Origin: Bacteroides luhongzhouii
Lineage (GTDB): Bacteria; Bacteroidota; Bacteroidia; Bacteroidales; Bacteroidaceae
DNA: 64,000 nucleotides
NCBI RefSeq assembly: GCF_009193295.2
Contig: NZ_CP059973.1
Location: 2,728,001 to 2,792,000 of the forward strand
Direction: 5' to 3'
Position numbers and translations under genes: made by a program. Positions 46,125 through 55,071 of this stretch are shown piece by piece (position 1 is the stretch's first letter; every line of letters starts with the position of its first letter). The notes under the pieces were generated by a model. The model was not told where the DNA came from and did not search any database. It saw only the letters and a program-made list of their open reading frames with translations.

Positions 46125-46143
46125 AACGATTATTTTATGTTTG

Positions 46144-46151
46144 CAAATATA
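46144..46151 (-). promoter_or_regulatory. -7 promoter box of the TPM-lemA pair
   Basis: The minus strand reads TATATTTG, 19 bases upstream of the TPM ATG. Confidence 0.5.
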
Positions 46152-46195
46152 GAGACTTTTCTGTTATGAATCTAGAACTCCTTGTTATAATAGGT

Positions 46196-47146
46196 TTAAT
46201 GAATGTATCGCCCGACGAATGCACGGACTCGGTCGGTATATTCCTGTTTATTCTCTTTGTATGAAACGGCATGCGCGGCTCCCGGTACAATCCACAATTC
46301 TTTGGGATCCGGTTTGGCTTCGTAGAGCGGATATACCATCCAGGTGGGGACGTATGTATCTTTGTCACCGTGAATAAACAACATGGGAAGTCGGCATTTC
46401 GCCACTTGCTTTAATGAAGAGGCATCTTTGAAGTTCCATCCATATTTCTTCTCGCATAGCCAGCTTGTGGTATACATTAGCGGGAAAGGAGGAAGATGGA
46501 AACTGGATTTAAGTTCGTGTGAGAATTCGTCCCATACACTGGTGTAGCCGCAATCTTCAACAAAACATTTAACGAACGGTTTTTGCTCCTCACCGGATAC
46601 CATCATGGTTGTCGCACCTCCCATCGAAATACCGTGTATGACCATTTGCGTACTATCTCCGAAGAGTTCATTAGCGATGTTCATCCATTGCAATACGTCC
46701 CAGCGGTCTTTCCACCCCATCTGGATGGCGGGACCTTCACTTTCTCCCTGATGTTGCAGGTCGGGAAGTAATATATTATATCCTAAATCACGGTTATACA
46801 GATACCCGATCATAAACATGCGGATGGCATTATCTGTATATCCATGCACAATGACGGCTGTCTTACTGGTAGGTTGCGGGGCAGCTACATAATAAGCGTG
46901 CAATTGTGTCCCGTGCGGGTTAATGATGAAAGTATCTTTCAGTGCATCTACTTGTCTCAGACTATCCACCCATGGGCGCAGGAAAGGGTAATCTTTATAC
47001 ATGAAGGGATAAGAGTCAGCATCTTTAGACAAAATTTTGGCATTCGGAGTCAGCGAGAAGTTTAACATATAAAAACTTCCTCCGATAGTGCAGCCGGTCA
47101 ATACCAGCATAACGACAATGATGCTATATACAATTTTTCTCCTCAT
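46196..47146 (-). CDS. Alpha/beta-hydrolase lipoprotein
   Basis: A 316-residue protein with a lipobox LTGC (Cys19), so it is probably a lipoprotein, or is anchored by an N-terminal helix. The alpha/beta-hydrolase core has TAVIVHGYTDN, the nucleophile Ser174 in GISMGG, Asp263 in HGDKDTYVP and His292 in GAAHAVS, a complete triad. The family includes serine aminopeptidase-like and lipase-like enzymes of unknown substrate. It lies between aroE and the TPM gene. Confidence 0.85.
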   Translation of the reverse strand: MRRKIVYSIIVVMLVLTGCTIGGSFYMLNFSLTPNAKILSKDADSYPFMYKDYPFLRPWVDSLRQVDALKDTFIINPHGTQLHAYYVAAPQPTSKTAVIVHGYTDNAIRMFMIGYLYNRDLGYNILLPDLQHQGESEGPAIQMGWKDRWDVLQWMNIANELFGDSTQMVIHGISMGGATTMMVSGEEQKPFVKCFVEDCGYTSVWDEFSHELKSSFHLPPFPLMYTTSWLCEKKYGWNFKDASSLKQVAKCRLPMLFIHGDKDTYVPTWMVYPLYEAKPDPKELWIVPGAAHAVSYKENKQEYTDRVRAFVGRYIH

Positions 47147-47162
47147 AAGAGTGTCTCCTTAC

Positions 47163-47280
47163 CCCTCTCCGGAGAGAGGGAACTATGATAGATTTATTAT
47201 TAAATGACATACATTACAATAAACAATCGGGGGGAGTAACTCCAATCTCGCTCTCTTTGGGGAGAGGGCTGGGGAGAGGC
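47163..47280. repeat. GGAGAGGG/CCCTCTCC repeats in the aroE-hydrolase gap
   Basis: A perfect 12-base palindrome CTCTCCGGAGAG (47165-47176) lies in CCCTCTCC...GAGGG, and GGGGAGAGGG-type sequence recurs at about 47258-47279, overlapping the end of aroE. This is a type of short interspersed GC-rich repeat seen in gaps of Bacteroides genomes. No gene is present in the 133-base gap. Confidence 0.45.
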
Positions 47281-48026
47281 TATTTATGCCATATCTCCCA
47301 AGCGGCGAATGCTTGGAGCAGGAGCATTTCAAGACCATTTTTTACGACAGCCCCTTGTGCTTCTCCTTTTTTCATGAACAGTGTAATGTTTGGATTATAT
47401 AACAAATCGTAGAGTAAATGGTTTGGAGTTAGTAGCTCATAAGGGATATTGGGACAGAAATCTACCTTAGGAAACATGCCTACGGGAGTGCTATTGACAA
47501 TGACTGTGTATTCTGCCATAATTTCGGGAGTCAGTTCTTCATAAGTCAGCATATCGTCGCCTTTGTGGGTGCGCGATACGAATAGACTTTCGATCCCTAG
47601 GTTCTTTAGGCCGTGGTATACTGCTTTGGAAGCTCCGCCTGTACCCAGAATCAATGCTTTCTTGTGATGAGACTGCAGCAAAGGTTGAATGGATTGAGTG
47701 AATCCAATGATGTCGGAGTTGTAGCCGACTAATTTGACCTTTCCTTTTTGCTGGCGGATGATTTTAATAACATTTACCGCACCTATCTTTGCGGTATCAC
47801 GATCGAGCTCATCCAGAAAAGGGATCACTTGTTCTTTGTAAGGAATGGTGACATTGAGTCCGCATAGGTTGGGATTCTCTTCAATAACTTCCATGAAGTT
47901 GTTGATGGTGGGAATCTCGAAATTCACATACTCTGCATTGATTCCTTCAGATTTGAACTTCTCATTAAAATAACCGATAGAAAATGAATGTCGCAGAGGG
48001 TAGCCGATTAAACCATATTTTTCCAT
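47280..48026 (-). CDS. aroE: Shikimate 5-dehydrogenase
   Basis: A 248-residue NADPH-dependent enzyme of the shikimate pathway. The N-terminal YGLIGYPLRHSFS motif, GLNVTIPYKEQV with the catalytic Lys, and the nucleotide-binding LGTGGASKAVYHGL are all present, with NSTPVGMFP near the end. Length is slightly shorter than E. coli AroE (272). It follows menG by 39 bases. Confidence 0.95.
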   Translation of the reverse strand: MEKYGLIGYPLRHSFSIGYFNEKFKSEGINAEYVNFEIPTINNFMEVIEENPNLCGLNVTIPYKEQVIPFLDELDRDTAKIGAVNVIKIIRQQKGKVKLVGYNSDIIGFTQSIQPLLQSHHKKALILGTGGASKAVYHGLKNLGIESLFVSRTHKGDDMLTYEELTPEIMAEYTVIVNSTPVGMFPKVDFCPNIPYELLTPNHLLYDLLYNPNITLFMKKGEAQGAVVKNGLEMLLLQAFAAWEIWHK

Positions 48027-48065
48027 AATATAATAAGGGTTAAATTAGTCATTTATAATGAATTG

Positions 48066-48803
48066 CTATTTTGTCGCGGTATAAAGAGTGCAAATGCCAA
48101 AGGTCAGCCGTTTGAAGTTGACTTCGCTAAATCCGGCTCGGGCGATGACTCCTTTCATGACTTCCCCTTGAGGGAATACTTTGATCGTGTCCGGCAGATA
48201 GCGGTAGGCACTGTTGTCTTTGGAGAGAAGCTTGCCCAGTAATGGAATGACGACTTTAGAGTAGATGGAAAACAGCTGTTTCATCGGGAAACGATCCGGA
48301 GTAGTAAGTTCCAGAATCACAAGATGACCGCCCGGTTTCAATACACGGCACATTTCGGAGAGCCCTTTATCGAGGTCTTCGAAGTTGCGGATACCGAAAG
48401 CTACGGTGATAGCGTCAAAATCATTGTCGGCAAAAGAGAGTGAAGTACAGTCCTCTCGGGCAAAAGAGATTTTGTCCGAGAGTCCTTCCTTCATTACTTT
48501 TTCACGTCCCACGTTCATCATACCTTCCGAGATGTCCGTGCCGATCAGTTCGGCAGGTTGCAGTTTGCGGCAGGCGAGGATTGCAAAATCCCCCGTACCG
48601 GTAGCTACGTCCATCATGCGTTGCGGTTGGAAAGGGCGTAACCAGTCTATCGCTTTTCTGCGCCAGCTACGGTCGATACCTAAAGATAGGGTATGGTTCA
48701 ACTTGTCGTAGGCATGTGCGATATTGTCGAACATACGTTCCACCTGTTCGGTTTTCTTGCCCTCCTTGTCGTAAGGCTTGATATGTTGTTGTGGGTAGTC
48801 CAT
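48066..48803 (-). CDS. menG: Demethylmenaquinone methyltransferase
   Basis: A 245-residue class-I SAM methyltransferase of the UbiE/MenG family, giving the last methylation of menaquinone synthesis. Motifs: [32 protein letters not shown] at the start, the SAM loop [11 protein letters not shown], and [24 protein letters not shown]. It is 14 bases after purC. Confidence 0.93.
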   Translation of the reverse strand: MDYPQQHIKPYDKEGKKTEQVERMFDNIAHAYDKLNHTLSLGIDRSWRRKAIDWLRPFQPQRMMDVATGTGDFAILACRKLQPAELIGTDISEGMMNVGREKVMKEGLSDKISFAREDCTSLSFADNDFDAITVAFGIRNFEDLDKGLSEMCRVLKPGGHLVILELTTPDRFPMKQLFSIYSKVVIPLLGKLLSKDNSAYRYLPDTIKVFPQGEVMKGVIARAGFSEVNFKRLTFGICTLYTATK

Positions 48804-48817
48804 TTTTAATTTACAAT

Positions 48818-49762
48818 TTATAAATTCAAGAACGTTTCAACGTTTTTGAATATACGTTCAGCGATGTTGGTGGTATCTTCTTTTACAAATTTCTCACCTG
48901 TGATGTTTTCGAACAATTCGATATAACGGTCGCTGATGCTTTGTACGATAGCCGGAGTCATTTCAGGTACCTTCTGACCGTCTTTGCCCTGGAAACCGTT
49001 TTCCATCAACCATTCGCGAACGAACTCTTTAGAAAGTTGCTTCTGTGGTTCGCCTTTTTCGAAACGTTCCTGATAACCTTCAGCGTAGAAATAACGGCTT
49101 GAATCCGGAGTATGGATTTCGTCCATCAGGTAGATAGTGCCGTTGTGTTTACCGAATTCGTATTTTGTATCTACGAGAATCAGTCCGCGTTCTGCTGCGA
49201 TTTCAGTACCACGTTTGAAAAGAGCTAATGTATATTTTTCAAGAATTTCATACTCTTCCGGAGTAGCCAGTCCTTGTTTCAGGATTTCTTCCTTGGAGAT
49301 GTCTTCGTCGTGCAATCCCATTTCTGCTTTCGTAGTCGGAGTTACGATAGGTTCCGGGAATTTTTGGTTTTCGCGCATTCCGTCCGGCAACTTAACGCCG
49401 CAAATTTCGCGAACACCACTTTTGTAAGCACGCCATGCGCTGCCACACAAGTAACCACGTACAATCATTTCTACCGGAAAACCTTCGCACAATACGCCCA
49501 CTGTTACCATTGGGTCCGGAGTAGCCAGTTTCCAGTTCGGACAGATGTCAGTAGTGGCATCAAGGAATTTGGCTGCAATCTGGTTCAGCATTTGTCCTTT
49601 GTAAGGAATACCTTCAGGCAGTACTACGTCAAAGGCCGAAATACGGTCGGTTGCTACCATGACGAGTTTTTCGCCGTTGATGTTGTACACATCGCGCACT
49701 TTTCCGTGGTACACACTTTTCTGTCCCGGAAAGTTGAAATCTGTTTTTGTTAATGCTTTCAT
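48818..49762 (-). CDS. purC: SAICAR synthetase
   Basis: A 314-residue ATP-dependent enzyme joining aspartate to CAIR in purine synthesis. Motifs: [33 protein letters not shown], and [16 protein letters not shown] with the PDSSRYF segment. The length is that of the longer form found in Bacteroidetes and yeast. It is between phoH and menG. Confidence 0.95.
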   Translation of the reverse strand: MKALTKTDFNFPGQKSVYHGKVRDVYNINGEKLVMVATDRISAFDVVLPEGIPYKGQMLNQIAAKFLDATTDICPNWKLATPDPMVTVGVLCEGFPVEMIVRGYLCGSAWRAYKSGVREICGVKLPDGMRENQKFPEPIVTPTTKAEMGLHDEDISKEEILKQGLATPEEYEILEKYTLALFKRGTEIAAERGLILVDTKYEFGKHNGTIYLMDEIHTPDSSRYFYAEGYQERFEKGEPQKQLSKEFVREWLMENGFQGKDGQKVPEMTPAIVQSISDRYIELFENITGEKFVKEDTTNIAERIFKNVETFLNL

Positions 49763-49834
49763 TGTCTTTATTATAATTACAAATTACAAGTTACAAATAA
49801 CAAGTCGCAATAGGGTTCCGAATTTGAAAGACGA

Positions 49835-50851
49835 TTAGTCTTTGGCCAGTTTCACCGGACGTTCGCCGTTGATAACCAGTTGTTCGTTTTTCCGTTTTTC
49901 CCGCTCGGCTTTCGCTTCTTTATCGAACTTTTCGTAAGCATCCACGATACGTTCCACCAGTTTATGGCGTACGATATCTTTCTTATTCAGTTCAACAAAA
50001 CTGATCCCTTTCACTCCCTTCAAGATGCGGAGGGCTTGCACCAATCCCGATGTTTGTGAAGCGGGAAGGTCAATTTGCGTCATGTCTCCCGTCACAATCA
50101 TCTTGGTGTTCATGCCCATACGGGTGAGGAACATTTTGATTTGTTGTGCGGTAGTATTCTGGGCTTCGTCCAATATAACGACTGCGTCATTCAGCGTACG
50201 TCCGCGCATAAAGGCTAACGGGGCAATCTGGATAATGTTCAATTCCATGTATTCCTTTAACTTGGCGGCAGGTATCATATCCTGCAAGGCGTCATATAAA
50301 GGTTGTAGGTATGGATCGATCTTATCTTTCATGTCGCCGGGCAGGAAACCGAGTTTTTCTCCGGCTTCTACGGCGGGGCGGCTAAGAATGATTTTTTTGA
50401 TTTCTTTGTTTTTCAATGCACGCACGGCAAGGGCGATAGCAGTGTATGTTTTTCCCGAACCTGCCGGACCGATGGCGAATACCATATCATTCTTGGCGAA
50501 TCCTTCTACCAGTTTCAACTGGTTTTCGCTTCGGGGGATGATAGGCTTGCCCGTGACGCTGAACACAATCACGTTTCCTGTCTGTTCCGCTTGCGGAGCA
50601 TTTCCTTTTATAATGTCAATGATAACTTCTTCTTTCAGTGAATTATATTCGGCGCAGTACTTTTCAAGTTTGGTGATATTTTCCTCGAAGGCACACATTT
50701 CTTCCTCGTCGCCCAGCACTTTGATGACATTGCCTCGGGCAACTATGCGTAGCTTTGGATATAAAGCTTTAATTAACTGTATGTTGGCGTTGTTTACACC
50801 GTAAAAAATAACCGGATCAATGTCCTCAAGAACAATCAGCTTCTCTATCAT
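49835..50851 (-). CDS. phoH: PhoH-family ATPase
   Basis: A 338-residue protein with an N-terminal KH-like region and a P-loop domain: Walker A GPAGSGKTYTAIALA, Walker B VILDEAQN, plus RGRTLNDAV. PhoH/YbeZ-type ATPases are linked to RNA metabolism and usually sit near ybeY, but no ybeY is visible here. It is the first gene of the phoH-purC-menG-aroE group. Confidence 0.92.
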   Translation of the reverse strand: MIEKLIVLEDIDPVIFYGVNNANIQLIKALYPKLRIVARGNVIKVLGDEEEMCAFEENITKLEKYCAEYNSLKEEVIIDIIKGNAPQAEQTGNVIVFSVTGKPIIPRSENQLKLVEGFAKNDMVFAIGPAGSGKTYTAIALAVRALKNKEIKKIILSRPAVEAGEKLGFLPGDMKDKIDPYLQPLYDALQDMIPAAKLKEYMELNIIQIAPLAFMRGRTLNDAVVILDEAQNTTAQQIKMFLTRMGMNTKMIVTGDMTQIDLPASQTSGLVQALRILKGVKGISFVELNKKDIVRHKLVERIVDAYEKFDKEAKAEREKRKNEQLVINGERPVKLAKD

Positions 50852-50877
50852 TAAGTTGTATTAAAGAAAAATTTCTG

Positions 50878-50885
50878 CAAATTTA
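50878..50885 (-). promoter_or_regulatory. -7 promoter box of phoH
   Basis: The minus strand reads TAAATTTG, 26 bases upstream of the phoH ATG. Confidence 0.4.
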
Positions 50886-50925
50886 ATCAAACGTTTTGGA
50901 TTCTCTGATTGTTTGGAGGTGAATT

Positions 50926-52482
50926 TTATTGCAAATCTTCTACTATCCACTTTTCGATGTTTCTTGTTTCATTACTGAAATTAATGCCTATTTTAAATAT
51001 TTGTCGCTTGTCGGCAGCAAATGCTTGTGCATAATGTTTGTCATTGATTTGTTGCAGAGCTTCTTCGGCGGTTCCCTCCAGCTTGAATTCCATTACATAG
51101 ATGAAATGATCGGTTTGCAGGACGAGGTCAATGCGTCCTTGTGAGGTATGATACTCTGCTTTTACATAGAATCCAATGAGTTTAAATACGATGAAGAGTA
51201 CATTTTGATAATGTAGTTCCAAATCGCGTACCAATTCGTAAGGTGTATCGGCAAAGAAACTTTGCAGGCGGCGGAAAAAGGCATCATAATCACCTTGTTC
51301 CACTTCATCGACAAACTGCCGTATTTGGAAAGGAGATTCGATTACGTCTATATTGGTATAGAACGGAAGGAGGTATTTTACAAAACCTTCTTCTACTTCC
51401 CGATTGGGGAATCCCAGTCGATAAATTCCAAAGCGATTGTTAAATCCTTTGATCGTGAGATATCCACTTTGATAGATAACCGGAATAGGATTTCGGGACG
51501 TCGAATCAATGCTGTTCAGTACATCTGCATCCGTTTCTTCATGGGTGATACGTTGGAGATTATAATTGGATTTCTTTAGTAATTCTACCAAATAAGTCGG
51601 GGTGCCGGTTTCAAACCAGTAACTACCGAATTTCATTTTATAGAATGTGTTGAGTAAACTGAATGGGTTGTATATTCCTATGGAGTTTTCTACGAAATGA
51701 TAACCATCATAACATTCTTTCAGTTCGGAGCATACCTCCTCATAAGTCATTTTCTGTTTATCAGCCAAAATATGCAGGTCTTCTTCCATATTGTCGTGGA
51801 TTTCTTTCTCTGTGATACCGCAGAGTTCCACGTACTGCTCATCCATTGAAATATCAATCAGATTGTTCAGATCGCTGAATACACTGACTTTTCCGAATTT
51901 AGTGACACCTGTAAGGAATCCGAGTTTGATGCATCCGTCTTTACTCTTTAATGCTCCATAGAAAGGTTTTAGTGTGTTTCGGAAATATTTTTGCAATTCT
52001 TCGTTTCCGATAGCTTGCAGCATAGGTTTGTCGTATTCGTCCACAAGGATAACGACACGTTGCCCCGTCTGTTCGTAAGCCCGCTGTATGATGCCTGCAA
52101 AGCGTAAAGAAAAGGAAACTTCCGACGGGCGTGTGCCATACAGGCTTTCCCAATGTTCCAGATTGTCATTGAGTATTTGGTCCAGACTTTCGGGAGTATC
52201 ATATTTCTCGATATTTAAATCAAGGTGTAATATCGGATGTTTGATCCAGTCTTTTTCCAGTTGTTCAATAGCCAATCCTTCAAATAGTTCTTTTTTTCCC
52301 TGATAGTATGCTTCAAGAGTAGATATTAGCAGACTCTTCCCAAAGCGGCGGGGACGGCTAAGAAAATAGTAACGGCCGGTTTTTACTAATTGGTAAATGA
52401 GTCTGGTTTTATCTACATAGAGATAACCATCGTTACGGAGACTTTCAAAATTCTGTATGCCGATAGGATATAGCTTGCTCAT
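50926..52482 (-). CDS. AAA-ATPase-like protein with a C-terminal PD-(D/E)XK nuclease domain
   Basis: A 518-residue protein. The N-terminal AAA-ATPase-like domain starts LYPIGIQNFESLRNDGYLYVDKT and contains the Walker A-type SRPRRFGKSLL and the Walker B-type VVILVDEYDKPML. The C-terminal DUF1703 domain carries the PD-(D/E)XK pattern (GRIDLVLQ then YVMEFKLEG). The family is abundant and multicopy in Bacteroides; a defence or mobile role has been proposed but is not established. It has its own -7 box and no operon partner. Confidence 0.88.
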   Translation of the reverse strand: MSKLYPIGIQNFESLRNDGYLYVDKTRLIYQLVKTGRYYFLSRPRRFGKSLLISTLEAYYQGKKELFEGLAIEQLEKDWIKHPILHLDLNIEKYDTPESLDQILNDNLEHWESLYGTRPSEVSFSLRFAGIIQRAYEQTGQRVVILVDEYDKPMLQAIGNEELQKYFRNTLKPFYGALKSKDGCIKLGFLTGVTKFGKVSVFSDLNNLIDISMDEQYVELCGITEKEIHDNMEEDLHILADKQKMTYEEVCSELKECYDGYHFVENSIGIYNPFSLLNTFYKMKFGSYWFETGTPTYLVELLKKSNYNLQRITHEETDADVLNSIDSTSRNPIPVIYQSGYLTIKGFNNRFGIYRLGFPNREVEEGFVKYLLPFYTNIDVIESPFQIRQFVDEVEQGDYDAFFRRLQSFFADTPYELVRDLELHYQNVLFIVFKLIGFYVKAEYHTSQGRIDLVLQTDHFIYVMEFKLEGTAEEALQQINDKHYAQAFAADKRQIFKIGINFSNETRNIEKWIVEDLQ

Positions 52483-52511
52483 AATCTGATTCTTTTAGCG
52501 TTGGATTCATA

Positions 52512-52519
52512 CAAAGATA
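52512..52519 (-). promoter_or_regulatory. -7 promoter box of the AAA/PD-(D/E)XK gene
   Basis: The minus strand reads TATCTTTG, 29 bases upstream of the ATG. Confidence 0.5.
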
Positions 52520-52595
52520 GTTGTTTTCCATCTTAACGCAAAATTTACCTTAAAGGTTTTATGATATGCTAGTCAAAGATTTTGAAAAAAGGTAT

Positions 52596-53273
52596 TTATC
52601 GGGCGGTGATATGGAAACACCCTTGCTTCAATTCATATTTGATGTAGCATTTTTCAGCTTGTCGCAGGTCTCTTAAAACCTCGGACAAGACAAGTTTCAG
52701 TGTATCGGCACTTACATCCTGTAACGGTCTTCCATCCTTGTCTTCTACCTTTTTGAAACGTTTCCAACTGACGTCAAAGGTGGCTCCAAAGCAGTGTGCC
52801 GAGTTGGCGGAAGCATTTCCGTTGCGACGGCGGAGGCGTTTCACATCGTTTTCGGTACGTAACACTGAAGTGATGATTATCTGGTTGGGGTTTAGACCTT
52901 TGGCTGCCAATGAATCGAGAAAGTTGGAACCGATTGTATCGAGCAGTGCACTGGCACGCGGTACGAGATAGGGGATAGAGTGTGTCAGTGAATCTACTAC
53001 ATAAAACTCATTGTCGGTAATATGAGTTAGCTTTTCTTTCATATCTTCTGCTGCTTCCCGGTCTGCCAATGGGCGAATCCCTATCTTTTTGGCTACTTCC
53101 AGATGTGCGTCATTCAAATCAGGGAAAGAACGTTTATAGCTGACGACGCCACGAATATTGCGTGGCTCATTCAGTTTTAGCGACATGTCTTTCTTTTTGC
53201 AGCCCGAAGTAAGCGTTGTAAGCCCAATAACTAGTAAAAATAGCGGTAATATGCGAAGCTTATAAATAGTCAT
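52596..53273 (-). CDS. DUF5715-like lipoprotein with an M15-type zinc peptidase motif
   Basis: A 225-residue lipoprotein (lipobox LTSGC, Cys25). The C-terminal half carries features of D-alanyl-D-alanine carboxypeptidases of family M15: TSVLRT (Arg139), the SxHxxGxxxD motif SAHCFGATFD (His160 and Asp167) and a final His221 in CFHITAR. The usual Glu before the last His (EWWH) is not evident. It may act on peptidoglycan or be an inactive relative. It has its own -7 box. Confidence 0.7.
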   Translation of the reverse strand: MTIYKLRILPLFLLVIGLTTLTSGCKKKDMSLKLNEPRNIRGVVSYKRSFPDLNDAHLEVAKKIGIRPLADREAAEDMKEKLTHITDNEFYVVDSLTHSIPYLVPRASALLDTIGSNFLDSLAAKGLNPNQIIITSVLRTENDVKRLRRRNGNASANSAHCFGATFDVSWKRFKKVEDKDGRPLQDVSADTLKLVLSEVLRDLRQAEKCYIKYELKQGCFHITAR

Positions 53274-53290
53274 TTTGTATTTTTTGCTCG

Positions 53291-53298
53291 CAAATATA
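53291..53298 (-). promoter_or_regulatory. -7 promoter box of the M15-like lipoprotein gene
   Basis: The minus strand reads TATATTTG, 17 bases upstream of the ATG. Confidence 0.45.
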
Positions 53299-53355
53299 CG
53301 CTATTTTTTCATACATTCCATGCTTTGCATTATTTTCAAGTCCATACTTTTGAGG

Positions 53356-54216
53356 TTATTCCAAAATATTCTCTGGTATTTCAGGATAGGTATTTAATAT
53401 ACCTATTATAGTATAATCTGTATTGTCAATTGTTGTTTTTAGTGTGGGTACTATTGTATGTTCACTTCTGGAAAGAGCTTTTTTTACAAGTTCTTTCCAA
53501 TCTACACCTAGAAATTTTGATATAAGATTTAGAATGGCATTTGCACTCGTAACTCCATCGTATAGTTCAAATCTTAATTTGTGAGGGGTGGGAGGAACTG
53601 TTGCATCGCTGAAATTTCCTTGTTCGTCAGATGCATAGTTTAGTGTTAAATAAGGTATGGCGTATGTAGGAGACGAGTTGCCGGAACCGCTTTCTAACTT
53701 GGTGAAAAAATCGTATGTTCCTTTTGCTATTGGAGTACGAGATATTTCGTCTCTAGACTCAATATAACGGAAAAAATAGCAATCTTTAGCTTCATTGTTA
53801 ATAAGATAAACTACAGTGCCATTAGAAAGTGCCGGATGATTACTTTTTTTTATAGCGTATGCCAAATAACTGTCTGTAATTTTAATTCTTAAATCAACCG
53901 TTTCGTTGGTGATATTATCTTTTACTTTCACCTTTGTTTCTCCTTTCTTTTTTGGGGTGATCCTTAAGCTTCCCATTCCTATCGAACTGGATAAATCTAC
54001 ATCTATATTTAAAATGTCAGTTTTTTCTACAGTTACGGTGTAGTCCCTGTTTCCACCTGTGATGGTGATATTGGTTGTTCCTAACAAAGGTCGTTCGTAA
54101 TACTCTTTTTCGAAAGATAAAGGATATATTTTTTTTTCATCGTCGTTGCTACAGCTAAAAAAGATAATTGTACAGAGAAATGACAGTAGTGCTCCAAGTA
54201 AATGTTTTGTCTTCAT
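53356..54216 (-). CDS. Lipoprotein of unknown function with an Ig-like domain
   Basis: A 286-residue protein with lipobox FFSC near residue 22. Residues about 35-115 look like a bacterial Ig-like (BIG2-type) domain: GTTNITITGGNRDYTVTVEK, then GSLRITPKKKGETKVKVKDN. The remaining 170 residues are beta-rich and not recognised. It is preceded by a -7 box and stands alone. Confidence 0.65.
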   Translation of the reverse strand: MKTKHLLGALLSFLCTIIFFSCSNDDEKKIYPLSFEKEYYERPLLGTTNITITGGNRDYTVTVEKTDILNIDVDLSSSIGMGSLRITPKKKGETKVKVKDNITNETVDLRIKITDSYLAYAIKKSNHPALSNGTVVYLINNEAKDCYFFRYIESRDEISRTPIAKGTYDFFTKLESGSGNSSPTYAIPYLTLNYASDEQGNFSDATVPPTPHKLRFELYDGVTSANAILNLISKFLGVDWKELVKKALSRSEHTIVPTLKTTIDNTDYTIIGILNTYPEIPENILE

Positions 54217-54283
54217 GATTATTCTGTTTTATAATTTTGCAGGAGAGATATAGTCTTATAAGTTCCTGTGTTGATGTTGGAGA

Positions 54284-54291
54284 CAAATATA
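54284..54291 (-). promoter_or_regulatory. -7 promoter box of the Ig-like lipoprotein gene
   Basis: The minus strand reads TATATTTG, 67 bases upstream of the ATG. Confidence 0.45.
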
Positions 54292-54353
54292 ACGATTTTA
54301 TCAATATGTTGAAGTAAATAGTGCATTTATTTCCTGTCCTCCAGCTATTTTCA

Positions 54354-54361
54354 TACATTTG
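54354..54361 (+). promoter_or_regulatory. -7 promoter box of the DUF6078 gene
   Basis: TACATTTG, 46 bases before the ATG at 54408. Confidence 0.5.
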
Positions 54362-54407
54362 TGGCGGTTTATAAAAATAGGCCACTTTCCTACTAAACAT
54401 AACACAC

Positions 54408-54845
54408 ATGAAAACAGATTTCGATTACAATTCTATGCCCGTTAGCTTCGCTCATTGCTTGAATGGACATTGTTTGCGTGCGGACAAATGTCTGCGACGA
54501 CAAGTAACTCTCCGAATGCCGAAAGAGCGGGCTGCTGTAATGGTTATTAATCCCGAACATGTCACCTCCGATGGTGAAGATTGTACTTACTTTATTGATG
54601 AAAAGCCGGTGTTGTTTGCACGGGGAATGAAACATTTGCTGGACCGGGTGCCGCTTGCTGATGCTACCGTTATCAAGCGACAGATGATAGCCTACTTCGG
54701 CAAAACGATCTATTATCGTTGTTGCAATAAAGAACGGTTGATTAAACCAAAGGAACAAAAGTATATACAAGAACTTTTTCGAAAGAGGGGAGTTACAGAT
54801 ACGCCTCAATATGACGAATATATAGAATACTATGATCTTGGGTAA
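54408..54845 (+). CDS. DUF6078 family protein, probable zinc-binding
   Basis: A 145-residue cytosolic protein with an N-terminal cysteine cluster (Cys17, Cys22, Cys28 in HCLNGHCLRADKCLRRQ) and a later Cys105-Cys106 (YYRCCNKERL) after Cys59; these could form a metal site. The family (DUF6078) is a Bacteroidales-specific group of unknown function. It is a single gene with its own promoter. Its 3' end faces the palindrome-rich gap at 54846-55398. Confidence 0.75.
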   Translation: MKTDFDYNSMPVSFAHCLNGHCLRADKCLRRQVTLRMPKERAAVMVINPEHVTSDGEDCTYFIDEKPVLFARGMKHLLDRVPLADATVIKRQMIAYFGKTIYYRCCNKERLIKPKEQKYIQELFRKRGVTDTPQYDEYIEYYDLG

Positions 54846-54860
54846 GTATATCCGTTAGTT

Positions 54861-54982
54861 CCGGTAATCCCATATATTGTGGGAAAGTATTCTCTTATAT
54901 TATGGGAATTTATTCCCGCAAAATAAGGGAATAAATTCTCTCCAGCTAGGGAATCTTTTCCCACAATATGTGGGACTACCGG
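54861..54982. repeat. Array of four GGGAA-N4-TTCYC palindromes bounded by a 25 bp inverted repeat
   Basis: Palindromic units GGGAA-N4-TTC(C/T)C start at 54881, 54904, 54927 and 54949, a pitch of 23, 23 and 22 bases. The outer arms, 54861-54885 and 54958-54982, are reverse complements with 23 of 25 matches and include the first and last half-units. The array lies in the gap between the convergent DUF6078 and flotillin genes. Its layout mirrors that of the unrelated GTTTC/GAAAC array at 3377-3496. Confidence 0.75.
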
Positions 54983-55071
54983 GGTCTGTAATACCTTGAT
55001 AATAGTTGACTACCTTTTTTCTTATCTTCGGGTTGGGTTAACATTTATTGTGTAGGTATTATATAGCAGTC

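Noticed and set aside
50025..50804. Plus-strand 259-codon frame opposite phoH
   Set aside because: It is the shadow of phoH, whose ATPase motifs are unmistakable on the minus strand.
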